DNA of 64,000 bases from Vibrio marisflavi CECT 7928 (GTDB lineage: Bacteria; Pseudomonadota; Gammaproteobacteria; Enterobacterales; Vibrionaceae): contig NZ_CAKLDM010000001.1 of assembly GCF_921294215.1 (NCBI RefSeq), positions 1,302,001 to 1,366,000 of the forward strand, read 5' to 3'. Both the position numbers and the translations under genes were made by a program. Shown in pieces: positions 1 through 7,898 of this stretch; position 1 is the first letter of the stretch; each line of letters opens with the position of its first letter. The notes under the pieces were generated by a model, which was not told where the DNA came from, made no database searches, and saw only the letters and a list, made by a program, of their open reading frames with translations.

Positions 1-639
1 GGAAAAACCACCTTAGTAAAACTGCTTTTAGGCCTAGAAAAAGGCTATCAAGGAAATATCAACTTATTTGATCGTCGCCCAGGCAAATCGCCTGATTTGG
101 TTGGCTACGTTCCTCAGCAACATCACGTAAAGCCTATTTTACCCATTCGCGTGAATGACGTGATTTTAATGGGCGCAACGAAAGCTCAACTCAAAGACAA
201 AAAAGCACTGAAAGAATGGCTCAAAGAGGTCGTGGAAGTGCTGGAAATTGAACATATTCAAGACAGAATGTTCTCCGAGCTTTCCGGCGGGCAGCGCCAA
301 CGTGTACTTGTTGCAAGAGCACTTATGGGACATCCAAGACTACTCATCTTAGATGAACCGACCAGCAATGTGGACCCAAACATGACCGCTTGCTTTTTCC
401 AGGTGTTAGCGAAGTTGCCAGAAGACATTGCCGTATTAGTTGTCAGTCATGATTTAAGTATTTTAAGCCACAATATTACTCGTGTATTTGGGCTAAATCA
501 GACAATGCGTATGCAAGAATCCGCTGAGCTTACCCCTGATATGCTTGACCACCTCTACGGAATGAATTGCCACCACCTTCATATACATAATCACGCCATT
601 ACTCAGTGTGAGACTGACCATTGCGAGGAACATTCATGA
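1..639 (+). CDS. Metal ABC transporter ATP-binding protein (5' truncated by window)
   Basis: This is the ATPase subunit of a zinc/manganese-type importer (ZnuC/MntB-like), energising the permease encoded next. The reading frame is open from base 1 and begins inside the Walker A loop (GKTT), so the N-terminus lies outside the window. Visible motifs are the Q-loop (VPQQ), the ABC signature LSGGQRQR, Walker B LLILDEPTS with a D-loop, and the H-loop VVSHD. The last 25 residues are rich in His and Cys (HHLHIHNH, then CETDHCEEHS), consistent with a metal-sensing tail. The stop codon overlaps the permease start by 4 bases (ATGA), so the genes are translationally coupled. The binding protein is presumably upstream. 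The metal is inferred only from family resemblance. Confidence 0.93.
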   Translation, partial: GKTTLVKLLLGLEKGYQGNINLFDRRPGKSPDLVGYVPQQHHVKPILPIRVNDVILMGATKAQLKDKKALKEWLKEVVEVLEIEHIQDRMFSELSGGQRQRVLVARALMGHPRLLILDEPTSNVDPNMTACFFQVLAKLPEDIAVLVVSHDLSILSHNITRVFGLNQTMRMQESAELTPDMLDHLYGMNCHHLHIHNHAITQCETDHCEEHS

Positions 640-1472
640 TTGAATTACTCCAATACAATTTCATCCAGCATGCTCTAATGGCGGCGCTGCTAGTCAGTAT
701 ATCTGCGGGTATTATTGGCGTATTAGTTGTGGTAAATCGCCTAGTGTTTCTATCCGGTGGCGTTGTTCACACTGCATATGGTGGCGTTGGACTTGCTATC
801 TTCACAGGCAGCTCAACAATCATGCCTGCAACACTCGCTTTTACAAGCTTAAATGCTCTGTTGCTAGGTGTAATAAGCCTGAAAAAGAACGAACACATAG
901 AAATTTTTGTTGGCTTGATATGGTCATTTGGCATGGCTCTAGGTGTCATTCTTATGGCTCTCACACCAGGCTATGGGGCGAATCTAGCTAGTTACCTATT
1001 CGGTAGTATTCTGACTGTTCCTATCGATACGATTTATCTAATGTTCGCTATCACCGCGATTGTTGTCTGCTACACCATATACAACTACCGATCACTAGTA
1101 TTAATGGCATTTGACTCCGAGTTTGCACAAAGTAAAGGGGTGAAGATTAAGCAAATATACCTATCCTTGCTTGTGCTTGTCGCTATTACCAGTGTGGTCA
1201 TGGTTCAAGTAGTGGGTATTATCATGGTCATTGCCCTATTGACGATGCCAGCATACCTTGCCTCTCAATATGTAAAATCAACCGCCGCGATGATGGTCCA
1301 CAGTATTTTGTGGTGTTTGGTATTTACTTTAGTGGGATTGATCGTGTCCTTCTACACAAACCTGCCTTCTGGAGCGACCATTGTTACCACAGCATCAGCA
1401 TTTTTGGCCTTAAGCTTTGTAGTAAAAGGCGTCAAGAAGCTGGTGTCAAAACCCGCAATATCAGCAGCATAA
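636..1472 (+). CDS. Metal ABC transporter permease (ABC-3 family)
   Basis: This integral membrane permease of the ABC-3 family (ZnuB/MntC type) should pass Zn2+ or Mn2+ across the inner membrane. The 278-residue protein has about eight hydrophobic segments and the family's mid-protein features, including FDSEFAQSKG and the following VVMVQVVGIIMVIALL helix. I chose ATG 636 over an upstream TTG at 621 because GAGGA lies just before it and the ATG overlaps the ATPase stop as ATGA. It is the last gene of the operon, since an intrinsic terminator follows within 40 bases. Znu and Mnt type cannot be separated without the missing binding protein. Confidence 0.92.
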   Translation: MIELLQYNFIQHALMAALLVSISAGIIGVLVVVNRLVFLSGGVVHTAYGGVGLAIFTGSSTIMPATLAFTSLNALLLGVISLKKNEHIEIFVGLIWSFGMALGVILMALTPGYGANLASYLFGSILTVPIDTIYLMFAITAIVVCYTIYNYRSLVLMAFDSEFAQSKGVKIKQIYLSLLVLVAITSVVMVQVVGIIMVIALLTMPAYLASQYVKSTAAMMVHSILWCLVFTLVGLIVSFYTNLPSGATIVTTASAFLALSFVVKGVKKLVSKPAISAA

Positions 1473-1482
1473 TACCGATACC

Positions 1483-1507
1483 AAAGGGGCTTATTATTAG
1501 CCCCTTT
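1483..1507 (+). terminator. Intrinsic terminator of the metal ABC operon
   Basis: A perfect 9-bp stem (AAAGGGGCT/AGCCCCTTT) with a 7-base loop begins 10 bases after the permease stop codon. The T-tract is short (TTT, then ACTCTA), so termination may be incomplete. Confidence 0.7.
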
Positions 1508-1596
1508 ACTCTAATGTATATCTCTTCCCAGCCTTTGTAGAACAAAGTATTTGCCACTATTCTTAATGTAGTTTTTCTCTAAGGATGGAGGCGACT

Positions 1597-2601
1597 ATGA
1601 CAAGGCAAGTAATGCTTCGCTTCGTGCTACTAGTAATTGCAACAATCCCCTTCTATGGCTATGCGACGGATAAGATATTAATTATTAACAGCTATCACTC
1701 AGATCTCGATTGGGTGAGCGGTGCCTCAAACAAGATCCAAGAGGTATTGGGGGACGAGTATGAGTACCATATATATGATATGGACACGAAAAGGATACCG
1801 CGAGAAGAATTCCAATCTCGAGCAGATATCGCTTTCGAGAAAGTAAAAGAACTCAAACCCGCGATTGTTTTCTTGGGTGACGACAACGCTCTCAGGCTAC
1901 TTGGCAAGAAGCTCAATGACAATCAAGTTTATACTGTGTTCTACGGTATAAATAGCAATCCGAGAAACTACTTTGATGGAAAAAATGTCGGCAAGCTCAA
2001 GTACGTTGATGGAGTTTTGGAAAGGCCACTCTTAAAGCGTTCAATTTTATACCTCAAAAAGATCAACAAGAATTTAGAGCAGATTAGAATTCTTTTCGAT
2101 AAAAGCCCGACCTCAGAAATCATTTTTCTGGATGTTTTCAACGGCAAAGAAACTAATATATTCAATGGCGTAAAAGTTCATGTAAACCTGATCAGCAATT
2201 TTGATACTTGGAAAGAAGAAGTAGGCAAACTTTCAAACCAAGAAAATACGATTCTAATAATGTCTATGATGCACAGAATAAAAGCTGAATCCGGAGACGG
2301 TTTTGTGGGCTATGAATCCGTGGCTGAATGGACCTCAGAGAATACACCTATTCCACTATATGGTTTTTGGAACGTAGCAGTTGGAAAGAAGAAAGCGATT
2401 GGTGGCTTTGTTTTGTTCGGTGAGGCACAAGGAGAGGCTGCAGGTCAAATCGCTAAAAAAATATTAGAAGGTGACACAAAAGGAAATTTGATTCCCGTTA
2501 CAGCGGAGAAAGGTAGACTACTGTTTAGCAAAACTCAGCTTGAAAAGTGGAACATTTCTTTGCCAGAGAACATCGAAACTAAAGCAACTCTTGTTGACTA
2601 G
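1597..2601 (+). CDS. Orphan periplasmic ABC-type substrate-binding protein (ABC_sub_bind-like)
   Basis: This is a secreted binding protein of the ABC_sub_bind/TrpX-like type. It has a clear signal peptide (residues 1-23, basic start MTRQ, hydrophobic core, cleavage near YGYA). The mature part opens with KILIINSYHSDLDW and carries FLGDDNAL and VFYGINSNPR, which line the ligand cleft in this fold. I chose ATG 1597 over ATG 1585 because GGAG sits 6 bases before it. No permease or ATPase gene accompanies it. A paralogue with the same motifs lies at 27833-28819. Such orphans often feed a sensor kinase or serve a distant transporter. The ligand is unknown. Confidence 0.85.
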   Translation: MTRQVMLRFVLLVIATIPFYGYATDKILIINSYHSDLDWVSGASNKIQEVLGDEYEYHIYDMDTKRIPREEFQSRADIAFEKVKELKPAIVFLGDDNALRLLGKKLNDNQVYTVFYGINSNPRNYFDGKNVGKLKYVDGVLERPLLKRSILYLKKINKNLEQIRILFDKSPTSEIIFLDVFNGKETNIFNGVKVHVNLISNFDTWKEEVGKLSNQENTILIMSMMHRIKAESGDGFVGYESVAEWTSENTPIPLYGFWNVAVGKKKAIGGFVLFGEAQGEAAGQIAKKILEGDTKGNLIPVTAEKGRLLFSKTQLEKWNISLPENIETKATLVD

Positions 2602-2620
2602 CAAAGCCATATCAAAAATT

Positions 2621-2656
2621 CCTTATGGATATAGCCTCCTGAGCTTATCCATAAGG
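2621..2656. terminator. Bidirectional terminator between convergent genes
   Basis: A perfect 11-bp inverted repeat (CCTTATGGATA/TATCCATAAGG) with a 14-base loop lies between the stops of the binding protein and the minus-strand DUF523 gene. An A-rich flank on its left gives a T-tract for minus-strand transcripts. Confidence 0.65.
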
Positions 2657-2687
2657 ATGAACAATTCAATACACCATTCAGTAACTT

Positions 2688-3644
2688 TTATAGCCCATAC
2701 CTTAACCTCAATTCTTGTGGATAAGGATCAAAATACGCTTGGCTCGAGAGGTAATCATTCGGATATGAAGACAAGTAGTGTTTCAATAACACCAAAGGCG
2801 CGACTAACGGTAACTCCCCTTTTCTATAATCCTCAATAAGACGACCTATTTCCTGCTTTTGGGTTTTGCTTAAGGAGCGCTTAAAGTAACCTCTTACATG
2901 CATTAAGACATTAGTATTATTTTTTCGACTTGCTTGCTGCTGCAAAGCTTTCATCAATGCCAGTCGGTAAATGGTGAAGAACTTATCAATCGGATACGAT
3001 TTTACATCTGCTACCAACCGCCCCATTTCTTTGTACGCTTCTGGGTGGTGTGCCATTAGTGTCAGCTTATATCGTGAGTGAAACTCAATTATCTTCCTAA
3101 CTGTCGGTTCTTCGCCCATTGAGCAGTAAAAGTCATGCAAACTAAACACTCTATTGACGAAGTTCTCCTTTAATGCAGGATCATTCAACCGACCATCCTC
3201 TTCGATCGGTAGCCATGGCATTGCTTCCATTAAATTGGACGTATACAGACCAACACCTTCTTTTCGGGCACTGTTTTCCTTGTAAACTTTTACTCGTTCC
3301 ATACCACAAGTTGGCGAGTTGGCACATACTACATAACCACAGAGTTTTTTCTGTGAGAGCTGCGATGCTGTCTCTTTTGAATACCGTGCCATCGCGCCAG
3401 TGTAATCCTTACTACTATCTTTACTCTCGACCAAAACTATCTCGTTATCACTCTGTACAAGGCGAATAGTTGGCCTAGGAACTGTCATTCCAATAGCAAC
3501 CTCGGGGCAAATGGGTAAGAAGGAAAAATGCTGCCCCAATTCGTTCACAACAAACTTATTCTTCTTGTGACCAGAATCAAATCTGACTTTGTTGCCCAAA
3601 ACACAAGCGCTGATACCAACTAAGGCCTTATCTTTCTCACTCAT
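2688..3644 (-). CDS. DUF523-DUF1722 protein (YbgA-type; TudS-like Fe-S domain)
   Basis: This is a two-domain protein of 318 residues. The N-terminal DUF523 part (about 1-160) has ISACVLG, FDSGHKKN, FLPICPE and the SPTCGM motif. The C-terminal DUF1722 part (about 190-305) matches E. coli YbgA. Cys14, Cys46 and Cys113 fall where the characterised DUF523 enzyme TudS (thiouracil desulfidase) holds its [4Fe-4S] cluster, so cluster binding and a desulfidase-like role are plausible but inferred. I chose ATG 3644 because AGGGAGAG precedes it; an ORF extension to 3668 has no such site. It converges on the upstream binding-protein gene and is transcribed away from deoD. Confidence 0.85.
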   Translation of the reverse strand: MSEKDKALVGISACVLGNKVRFDSGHKKNKFVVNELGQHFSFLPICPEVAIGMTVPRPTIRLVQSDNEIVLVESKDSSKDYTGAMARYSKETASQLSQKKLCGYVVCANSPTCGMERVKVYKENSARKEGVGLYTSNLMEAMPWLPIEEDGRLNDPALKENFVNRVFSLHDFYCSMGEEPTVRKIIEFHSRYKLTLMAHHPEAYKEMGRLVADVKSYPIDKFFTIYRLALMKALQQQASRKNNTNVLMHVRGYFKRSLSKTQKQEIGRLIEDYRKGELPLVAPLVLLKHYLSSYPNDYLSSQAYFDPYPQELRLRYGL

Positions 3645-3971
3645 TATTCTCTCCCTGTTTAAACCCACTAATCGAAACGTCTTAATGTTGATATACAGTT
3701 TGCTGCCTAGATAGGATCAAACAGAGAGCACTTTTTCATCGGCTGGGGGAAAGAGTTCAACATATTTGGTTATATGGTGCTAAAATTGTCTGAAATTCTC
3801 AACATAATGTGACATCAATCGTTGGGTGATGGGTAATTTATTAATAGTATTCCCTCAAATCATCGCAACATGATCAACATTTGTGGTGATATGCTCGCGC
3901 TGATCAGACATGTTCTGTTTTAGAGTGACGGTATATCGCCAAATATTAGTCTTTTATTGGAGTTCTACGCT
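3645..3971. promoter_or_regulatory. Divergent intergenic region before deoD
   Basis: This 327-base gap must hold the promoters of the DUF523 gene (minus) and deoD (plus). It is AT-rich. I looked for CRP/CytR-type TGTGA-N6-TCACA palindromes, as found in enterobacterial deo control, and saw only weak half-sites. No ORF or terminator is evident. Confidence 0.4.
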
Positions 3972-4682
3972 ATGACTACCCCTCATATTAATGCCCAAAT
4001 GGGTGACTTTGCCGAAACTGTTCTTATGCCAGGCGACCCATTACGTGCAAAATACATCGCGGAAACATTTTTAGAAGACGTTAAACAAGTCTGTGACGTT
4101 CGCAACATGTTCGGTTACACAGGCACTTACAAAGGTAAGAAAGTGTCCGTTATGGGCCATGGCATGGGTATCCCTTCTTGCTGCATCTACGTACACGAGT
4201 TGATTGCTGAGTACGGTGTAAAAAACGTTATTCGTGTTGGTAGCTGTGGCGCCGTTCGTAAAGACGTTAAATTGATGGATGTTGTAATCGCAATGGGTGC
4301 ATCTACAGACTCTAAAGCAAACCGCATGCGTTTCATGGACCACGATTTCTCAGCTATCGCTGATTATGAATTGCTAGAAACTGCTGTAGAGCAAGCAAGA
4401 AAGCAAGAAGTGTCAGTAAAAGTAGGTAATGTTTTCTCTACAGATATTTTCTACCACCCACAGCCAGAAATTTATGAAAGAATGGAAAAACTTGGTATGC
4501 TTGGCGTGGACATGGAAGCTGCAGGTATCTACGGTGTGGCTGCAGAGTTGGGTGCTAAAGCACTGACAATTCTAACAGTATCTGACCACATCGTAAGCGG
4601 TGAAAACCTTAGCTCGGAGAAACGTCAAAAATCGTTCAACGAAATGATGACTGTAGCGCTAGAAACCGCCATTAACATGTAA
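3972..4682 (+). CDS. deoD: Purine nucleoside phosphorylase DeoD-type
   Basis: DeoD cleaves purine (deoxy)ribonucleosides with phosphate to free base and (deoxy)ribose-1-phosphate in cytoplasmic nucleoside salvage. The 236-residue length is right for the hexameric E. coli type. It shows [10 protein letters not shown] (phosphate-binding Arg24), [27 protein letters not shown] (ribose-binding Met-Glu) and TVSDH with the general-acid Asp, followed by an Arg in SEKRQ. Start is ATG 3972 with TTGGAG 9-14 bases upstream; the longer ORF to 3957 includes that site. It stands alone, without deoABC neighbours, and ends in a strong terminator. Many vibrios have a second deoD copy outside the deo operon, and this may be that copy. 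Confidence 0.96.
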   Translation: MTTPHINAQMGDFAETVLMPGDPLRAKYIAETFLEDVKQVCDVRNMFGYTGTYKGKKVSVMGHGMGIPSCCIYVHELIAEYGVKNVIRVGSCGAVRKDVKLMDVVIAMGASTDSKANRMRFMDHDFSAIADYELLETAVEQARKQEVSVKVGNVFSTDIFYHPQPEIYERMEKLGMLGVDMEAAGIYGVAAELGAKALTILTVSDHIVSGENLSSEKRQKSFNEMMTVALETAINM

Positions 4683-4689
4683 TTGTGTA

Positions 4690-4725
4690 TTGCCTTCGCA
4701 ATGTCATTGCGAAGGCAAACTTTTT
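4690..4725 (+). terminator. Strong intrinsic terminator after deoD
   Basis: A perfect 13-bp stem (4690-4702 with 4706-4718) closed by a 3-base loop is followed by AC and a run of five T. It isolates deoD from the next gene. Confidence 0.9.
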
Positions 4726-4741
4726 ATAAAGGGGTGAACTA

Positions 4742-6241
4742 GTGCCAAACGAAGGGCTACCAGAGGAAGCAGACGGGTTACAACTCAATTTTTGTAAAAC
4801 ATTGGCGTGTGACAATTTTGGATTAAGTGATGCAAAACACTATATTTTGCAACATTCTGACCCGAGCCGCCCAACTATGGTTTGCCGTAACTGCGGCGCT
4901 TTTCCCCCCTTACTTAATAACTTAGATGTCATCAACGAGTTGAGGCGACTTCGCAATCAACACAGCGATGGCTTACCTACCTGCAAAAACGAGAAGTGCG
5001 AAAACTGTGGCCTTTCGGTCCAGCTACATAAGCACCTCTACCAATCATTCGGCTTTAGTGGCGACAGACAAAGATATCGCTGTAAATCCTGTCATTCGAC
5101 CTTTGTTGACAAATGGTCAGGCGAAAATAAAAAATGCAGCTTTCAAGAAGCGCTTTTAGGACTACTGTTTACCGGTTATTCGGTGCGCGAGATATGTCGT
5201 AAGCTCGATATAAACCCGAAAACGTTTTACGATCATTTAAGACAGATCGCCAGCCGTTGCAGGCGAAAACTTGCATACTTCGACACTCTTTGGACAAGCA
5301 GCGCAAATAGTTTTGAATTGTGCTCACACTACAGAGCTCTACAGCCAAATAGCGACAATGGGGTTTTATGGATAGCCACAGGTGAGGTGAATAGCGGGTA
5401 TATTCTCTGCCAAAATGTAAACTATTCTCTCGATACCCCTCCAACGGGTATTCCTGATCACAACCCATACCAAGATGATGCTAGGCTGCTACCGATCAAC
5501 TATACGCCTTCGGGCAAGCCGTCAAAAACTAGCAAAAAAAAGCCAGCGCACTTCCGTGAGTATATCGACAACCAATACAAACTAATTTTGTCACGCAATA
5601 ATGTGGAAGATCCTATTGCTGATTTCGCATATTTAAACTATCCAACCAAAGGCACATTGATTCGTGCTCAGTACACGTCATATGCACACTACTTACATGT
5701 CAATAACTTGTGCAATGAGCAAAGTAGAGTCACCATTTATATGCCACAAGATCCATTTCTTCGCTCTGCAGCAATTACAGTCAATGTCGATAGAATTCGA
5801 CAAAAGAATATCGATTTGCTTTACGTCGAAGAAGAGAGAAACTGGGACAATAGTGAAGAATTCTATAAAATCGATATTACCCATATGGGTTGGTGGCGTG
5901 ATAGATGGGCCATAGCTAGCCAAACTAACAACGAAGAAAGGGATATGAGCTTCGTTTCTAAAGGTATTTGCTACCTAGCAGGAGATCGTCCGACACCGGA
6001 ACCTTGGTTTAAAAAAGCTTCCGTTGAAAAAGCCCATTTTTATCAAGATAGATTCCAGCTTCTTTTTCGCTCTTTCATTGACGAGCCGCGCCGCAAGTTT
6101 AGACCTGCAGGGATACTTCCGCTATTGGATATTTTCCGTGCATGGCACAACCTATGCTATCAAGATAAAACTGGTTTAACGGCTGCACAACGCTTACAGA
6201 TTTCAGAGCGCCCCCTCACACTACACGAACTTTTACTATAA
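4742..6241 (+). CDS. Zinc-ribbon/HTH protein resembling IS1-type transposases, function unknown
   Basis: I do not recognise a characterised homologue. Residues 15-60 carry a C-x4-C...C-x2-C zinc ribbon (FCKTLAC, VCRNCG). Residues about 80-110 carry a second (CKNEKCENCG, RCKSC), followed by a helix-turn-helix (GYSVREICRKLDINPKTFYDHL). This order is typical of DNA-binding N-termini of IS1-like transposases. The rest (about 190-499) has strand-like LWIATGEVNSGYILC reminiscent of an RNase H-type core, but no convincing DDE triad. No terminal inverted repeats or target duplication are visible, so a domesticated single-copy gene is likelier than an IS. The start is GTG 4742 with AAGGGG upstream. 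It lies after the deoD terminator and before the TPR pair. Confidence 0.75.
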   Translation: MPNEGLPEEADGLQLNFCKTLACDNFGLSDAKHYILQHSDPSRPTMVCRNCGAFPPLLNNLDVINELRRLRNQHSDGLPTCKNEKCENCGLSVQLHKHLYQSFGFSGDRQRYRCKSCHSTFVDKWSGENKKCSFQEALLGLLFTGYSVREICRKLDINPKTFYDHLRQIASRCRRKLAYFDTLWTSSANSFELCSHYRALQPNSDNGVLWIATGEVNSGYILCQNVNYSLDTPPTGIPDHNPYQDDARLLPINYTPSGKPSKTSKKKPAHFREYIDNQYKLILSRNNVEDPIADFAYLNYPTKGTLIRAQYTSYAHYLHVNNLCNEQSRVTIYMPQDPFLRSAAITVNVDRIRQKNIDLLYVEEERNWDNSEEFYKIDITHMGWWRDRWAIASQTNNEERDMSFVSKGICYLAGDRPTPEPWFKKASVEKAHFYQDRFQLLFRSFIDEPRRKFRPAGILPLLDIFRAWHNLCYQDKTGLTAAQRLQISERPLTLHELLL

Positions 6242-6413
6242 GTTCAATTGATACAATTACTAATACTGTGAGCTACTTCTTCTTTATACTTCAAGTACCA
6301 AAACGAATTGGTCAATCCGTGAATATAATTAATATGAACAATTAGCGCTGGTTTGACTCTAGAAGTCTATCGACGCTAGTAATGGATGCAGACCTAGCGA
6401 AAGGACTTCTAAT

Positions 6414-7898
6414 TTGGATAAAAAGAGGCATCTACTTGAAGCTGAAATTCAAAGACTGAAGGCTCGGATTGGAACTGAGCCAGAAGCAGTACTTGAACTA
6501 GCTCAACAGTATGTTGACCACTCTTTGCGCTTAAGGTTTCCCGAAGGTTCAATACTAAGCTTGATGATCATGGCACGTTGCGCTTGGTGTTTGATGGATT
6601 ATCGCAATGGTCTGAAATACATAAAAAGAGCCAACTCCGAGCTTAACTCCTTAGATACCGACGACTATCGTTCAGAAATCCTTCATATTCACGCACTACA
6701 CTACTGGGGGCAAGCAAAGTACTATTCAGCTCAAAAATATTGGGTCAGTGCCTTAGAACATTCTTCGCTAACTGGTGATGTTGAAATTCAAGTTGAATGT
6801 TTAATTGGCCTTGGCAATGTGTGGCGAATAACGCAAGAGTACCAACTAGCCAAATCTACTCATGAGCTGGCTGTCACCGTATCCAATAATATGCGCTTTG
6901 AAAGTCTCGAAGGGAAAGCAAGAATTTTACTCAGCTGGGACTTTTACTTACTAGAAAACTACGTCGAAATGCTCAGTGTGTTAGATGGCGCAGAGGAAGT
7001 ATTAAGTGCAGCTCCAGATACCACTTGGCAAGCGGAAGTTTGGGACTTTAGAAGCCTTGCTTTACTCGCTTTAGAGAGAAGTAAAGATGCAAAAGTTGCT
7101 GCTGCCAATGCACATGAGTTAGCCAGAAAGCACAATTTAGTTTGGATAATGGCGCGATCGTTTGTCAACCTCGCTCAAATAGCACTGTTAGAAAACCAAC
7201 CAGATAAAGCAGCGGAAATGCTTGGTTGTGCAGAGTCAACTGCAAAAACTTTCAAAGACAACGAGCTACTTTCACAAATCTACTTCCAGCAATCTCAAGT
7301 CGCAAAAAATCGCCAAGATTACCAAGCCTCTTTAAAAGCCTTTAAAACCTATAGAAAATACTCCGTCGCAATTGCCAAAGAACAAACCTCAAGGGCAAGT
7401 CTTGATACAGCTATTGAATCCAAAAACAAATTTGCTCAAAAAGCGAGACAGCTCACCCACAGGATTCGTGAACAGCACGAGTACGATCCAGAAAGGCGAT
7501 TCAATCAAATGGTGTCCGAAACGTTTTGGTGGGAACAGCTTATCTTGTTCAAAACAGAGCTTAGACATTCAAAGCACTCAATCCTATTGATACGTCACCC
7601 AGATCCAAATTACCTAACGATTTGTGCTGAATTGGCACATTGCCTGTGCGGTCCTCATGACTTTCTATCGCTGCTTGGTAAAGAGCGAATTGGACTATTA
7701 TTGTCTGAGAAAGAACCAGAGGCACAAGAGATATTCAAAGTTCTATCCAAAATGATCGAACTTCACCCATGGGCAAGAAAAGGACTATATGGAGAGCTGC
7801 CCTCCTTGTCATTACAAAACATATTGACGTTCCCATTTACCCTTGAACAGCTGGAGGAGTTACCCATTGATGCAACTACAAATGGATACCTTGCTTGA
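6414..7898 (+). CDS. TPR-repeat protein with degenerate GGDEF domain
   Basis: This 494-residue cytoplasmic protein has tetratricopeptide-like helical repeats over about residues 20-330 (recurring A...Y..A pairs), then a coiled linker. The last 130 residues align by eye with the GGDEF domain of the next protein. DPERRFNQ replaces DPLTGLHNRR, SILLIRHPDPN replaces the metal-binding LVIDIDHFK, and LLGKERIGLLL (GKERI, 422-426) replaces RFGGEEFLIIL. The catalytic signature and both metal acids are lost, so it should be inactive and may act as a partner or c-di-GMP/GTP sensor. The start is TTG 6414 with AAAGGA 8 bases upstream. Its end overlaps the next gene by 29 bases, implying translational coupling. 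Confidence 0.78.
   Translation: MDKKRHLLEAEIQRLKARIGTEPEAVLELAQQYVDHSLRLRFPEGSILSLMIMARCAWCLMDYRNGLKYIKRANSELNSLDTDDYRSEILHIHALHYWGQAKYYSAQKYWVSALEHSSLTGDVEIQVECLIGLGNVWRITQEYQLAKSTHELAVTVSNNMRFESLEGKARILLSWDFYLLENYVEMLSVLDGAEEVLSAAPDTTWQAEVWDFRSLALLALERSKDAKVAAANAHELARKHNLVWIMARSFVNLAQIALLENQPDKAAEMLGCAESTAKTFKDNELLSQIYFQQSQVAKNRQDYQASLKAFKTYRKYSVAIAKEQTSRASLDTAIESKNKFAQKARQLTHRIREQHEYDPERRFNQMVSETFWWEQLILFKTELRHSKHSILLIRHPDPNYLTICAELAHCLCGPHDFLSLLGKERIGLLLSEKEPEAQEIFKVLSKMIELHPWARKGLYGELPSLSLQNILTFPFTLEQLEELPIDATTNGYLA

Noticed and set aside
4071..4343. Minus-strand ORF within deoD
   Set aside because: It is a His/Cys-rich shadow of a highly conserved enzyme gene and has no ribosome site.
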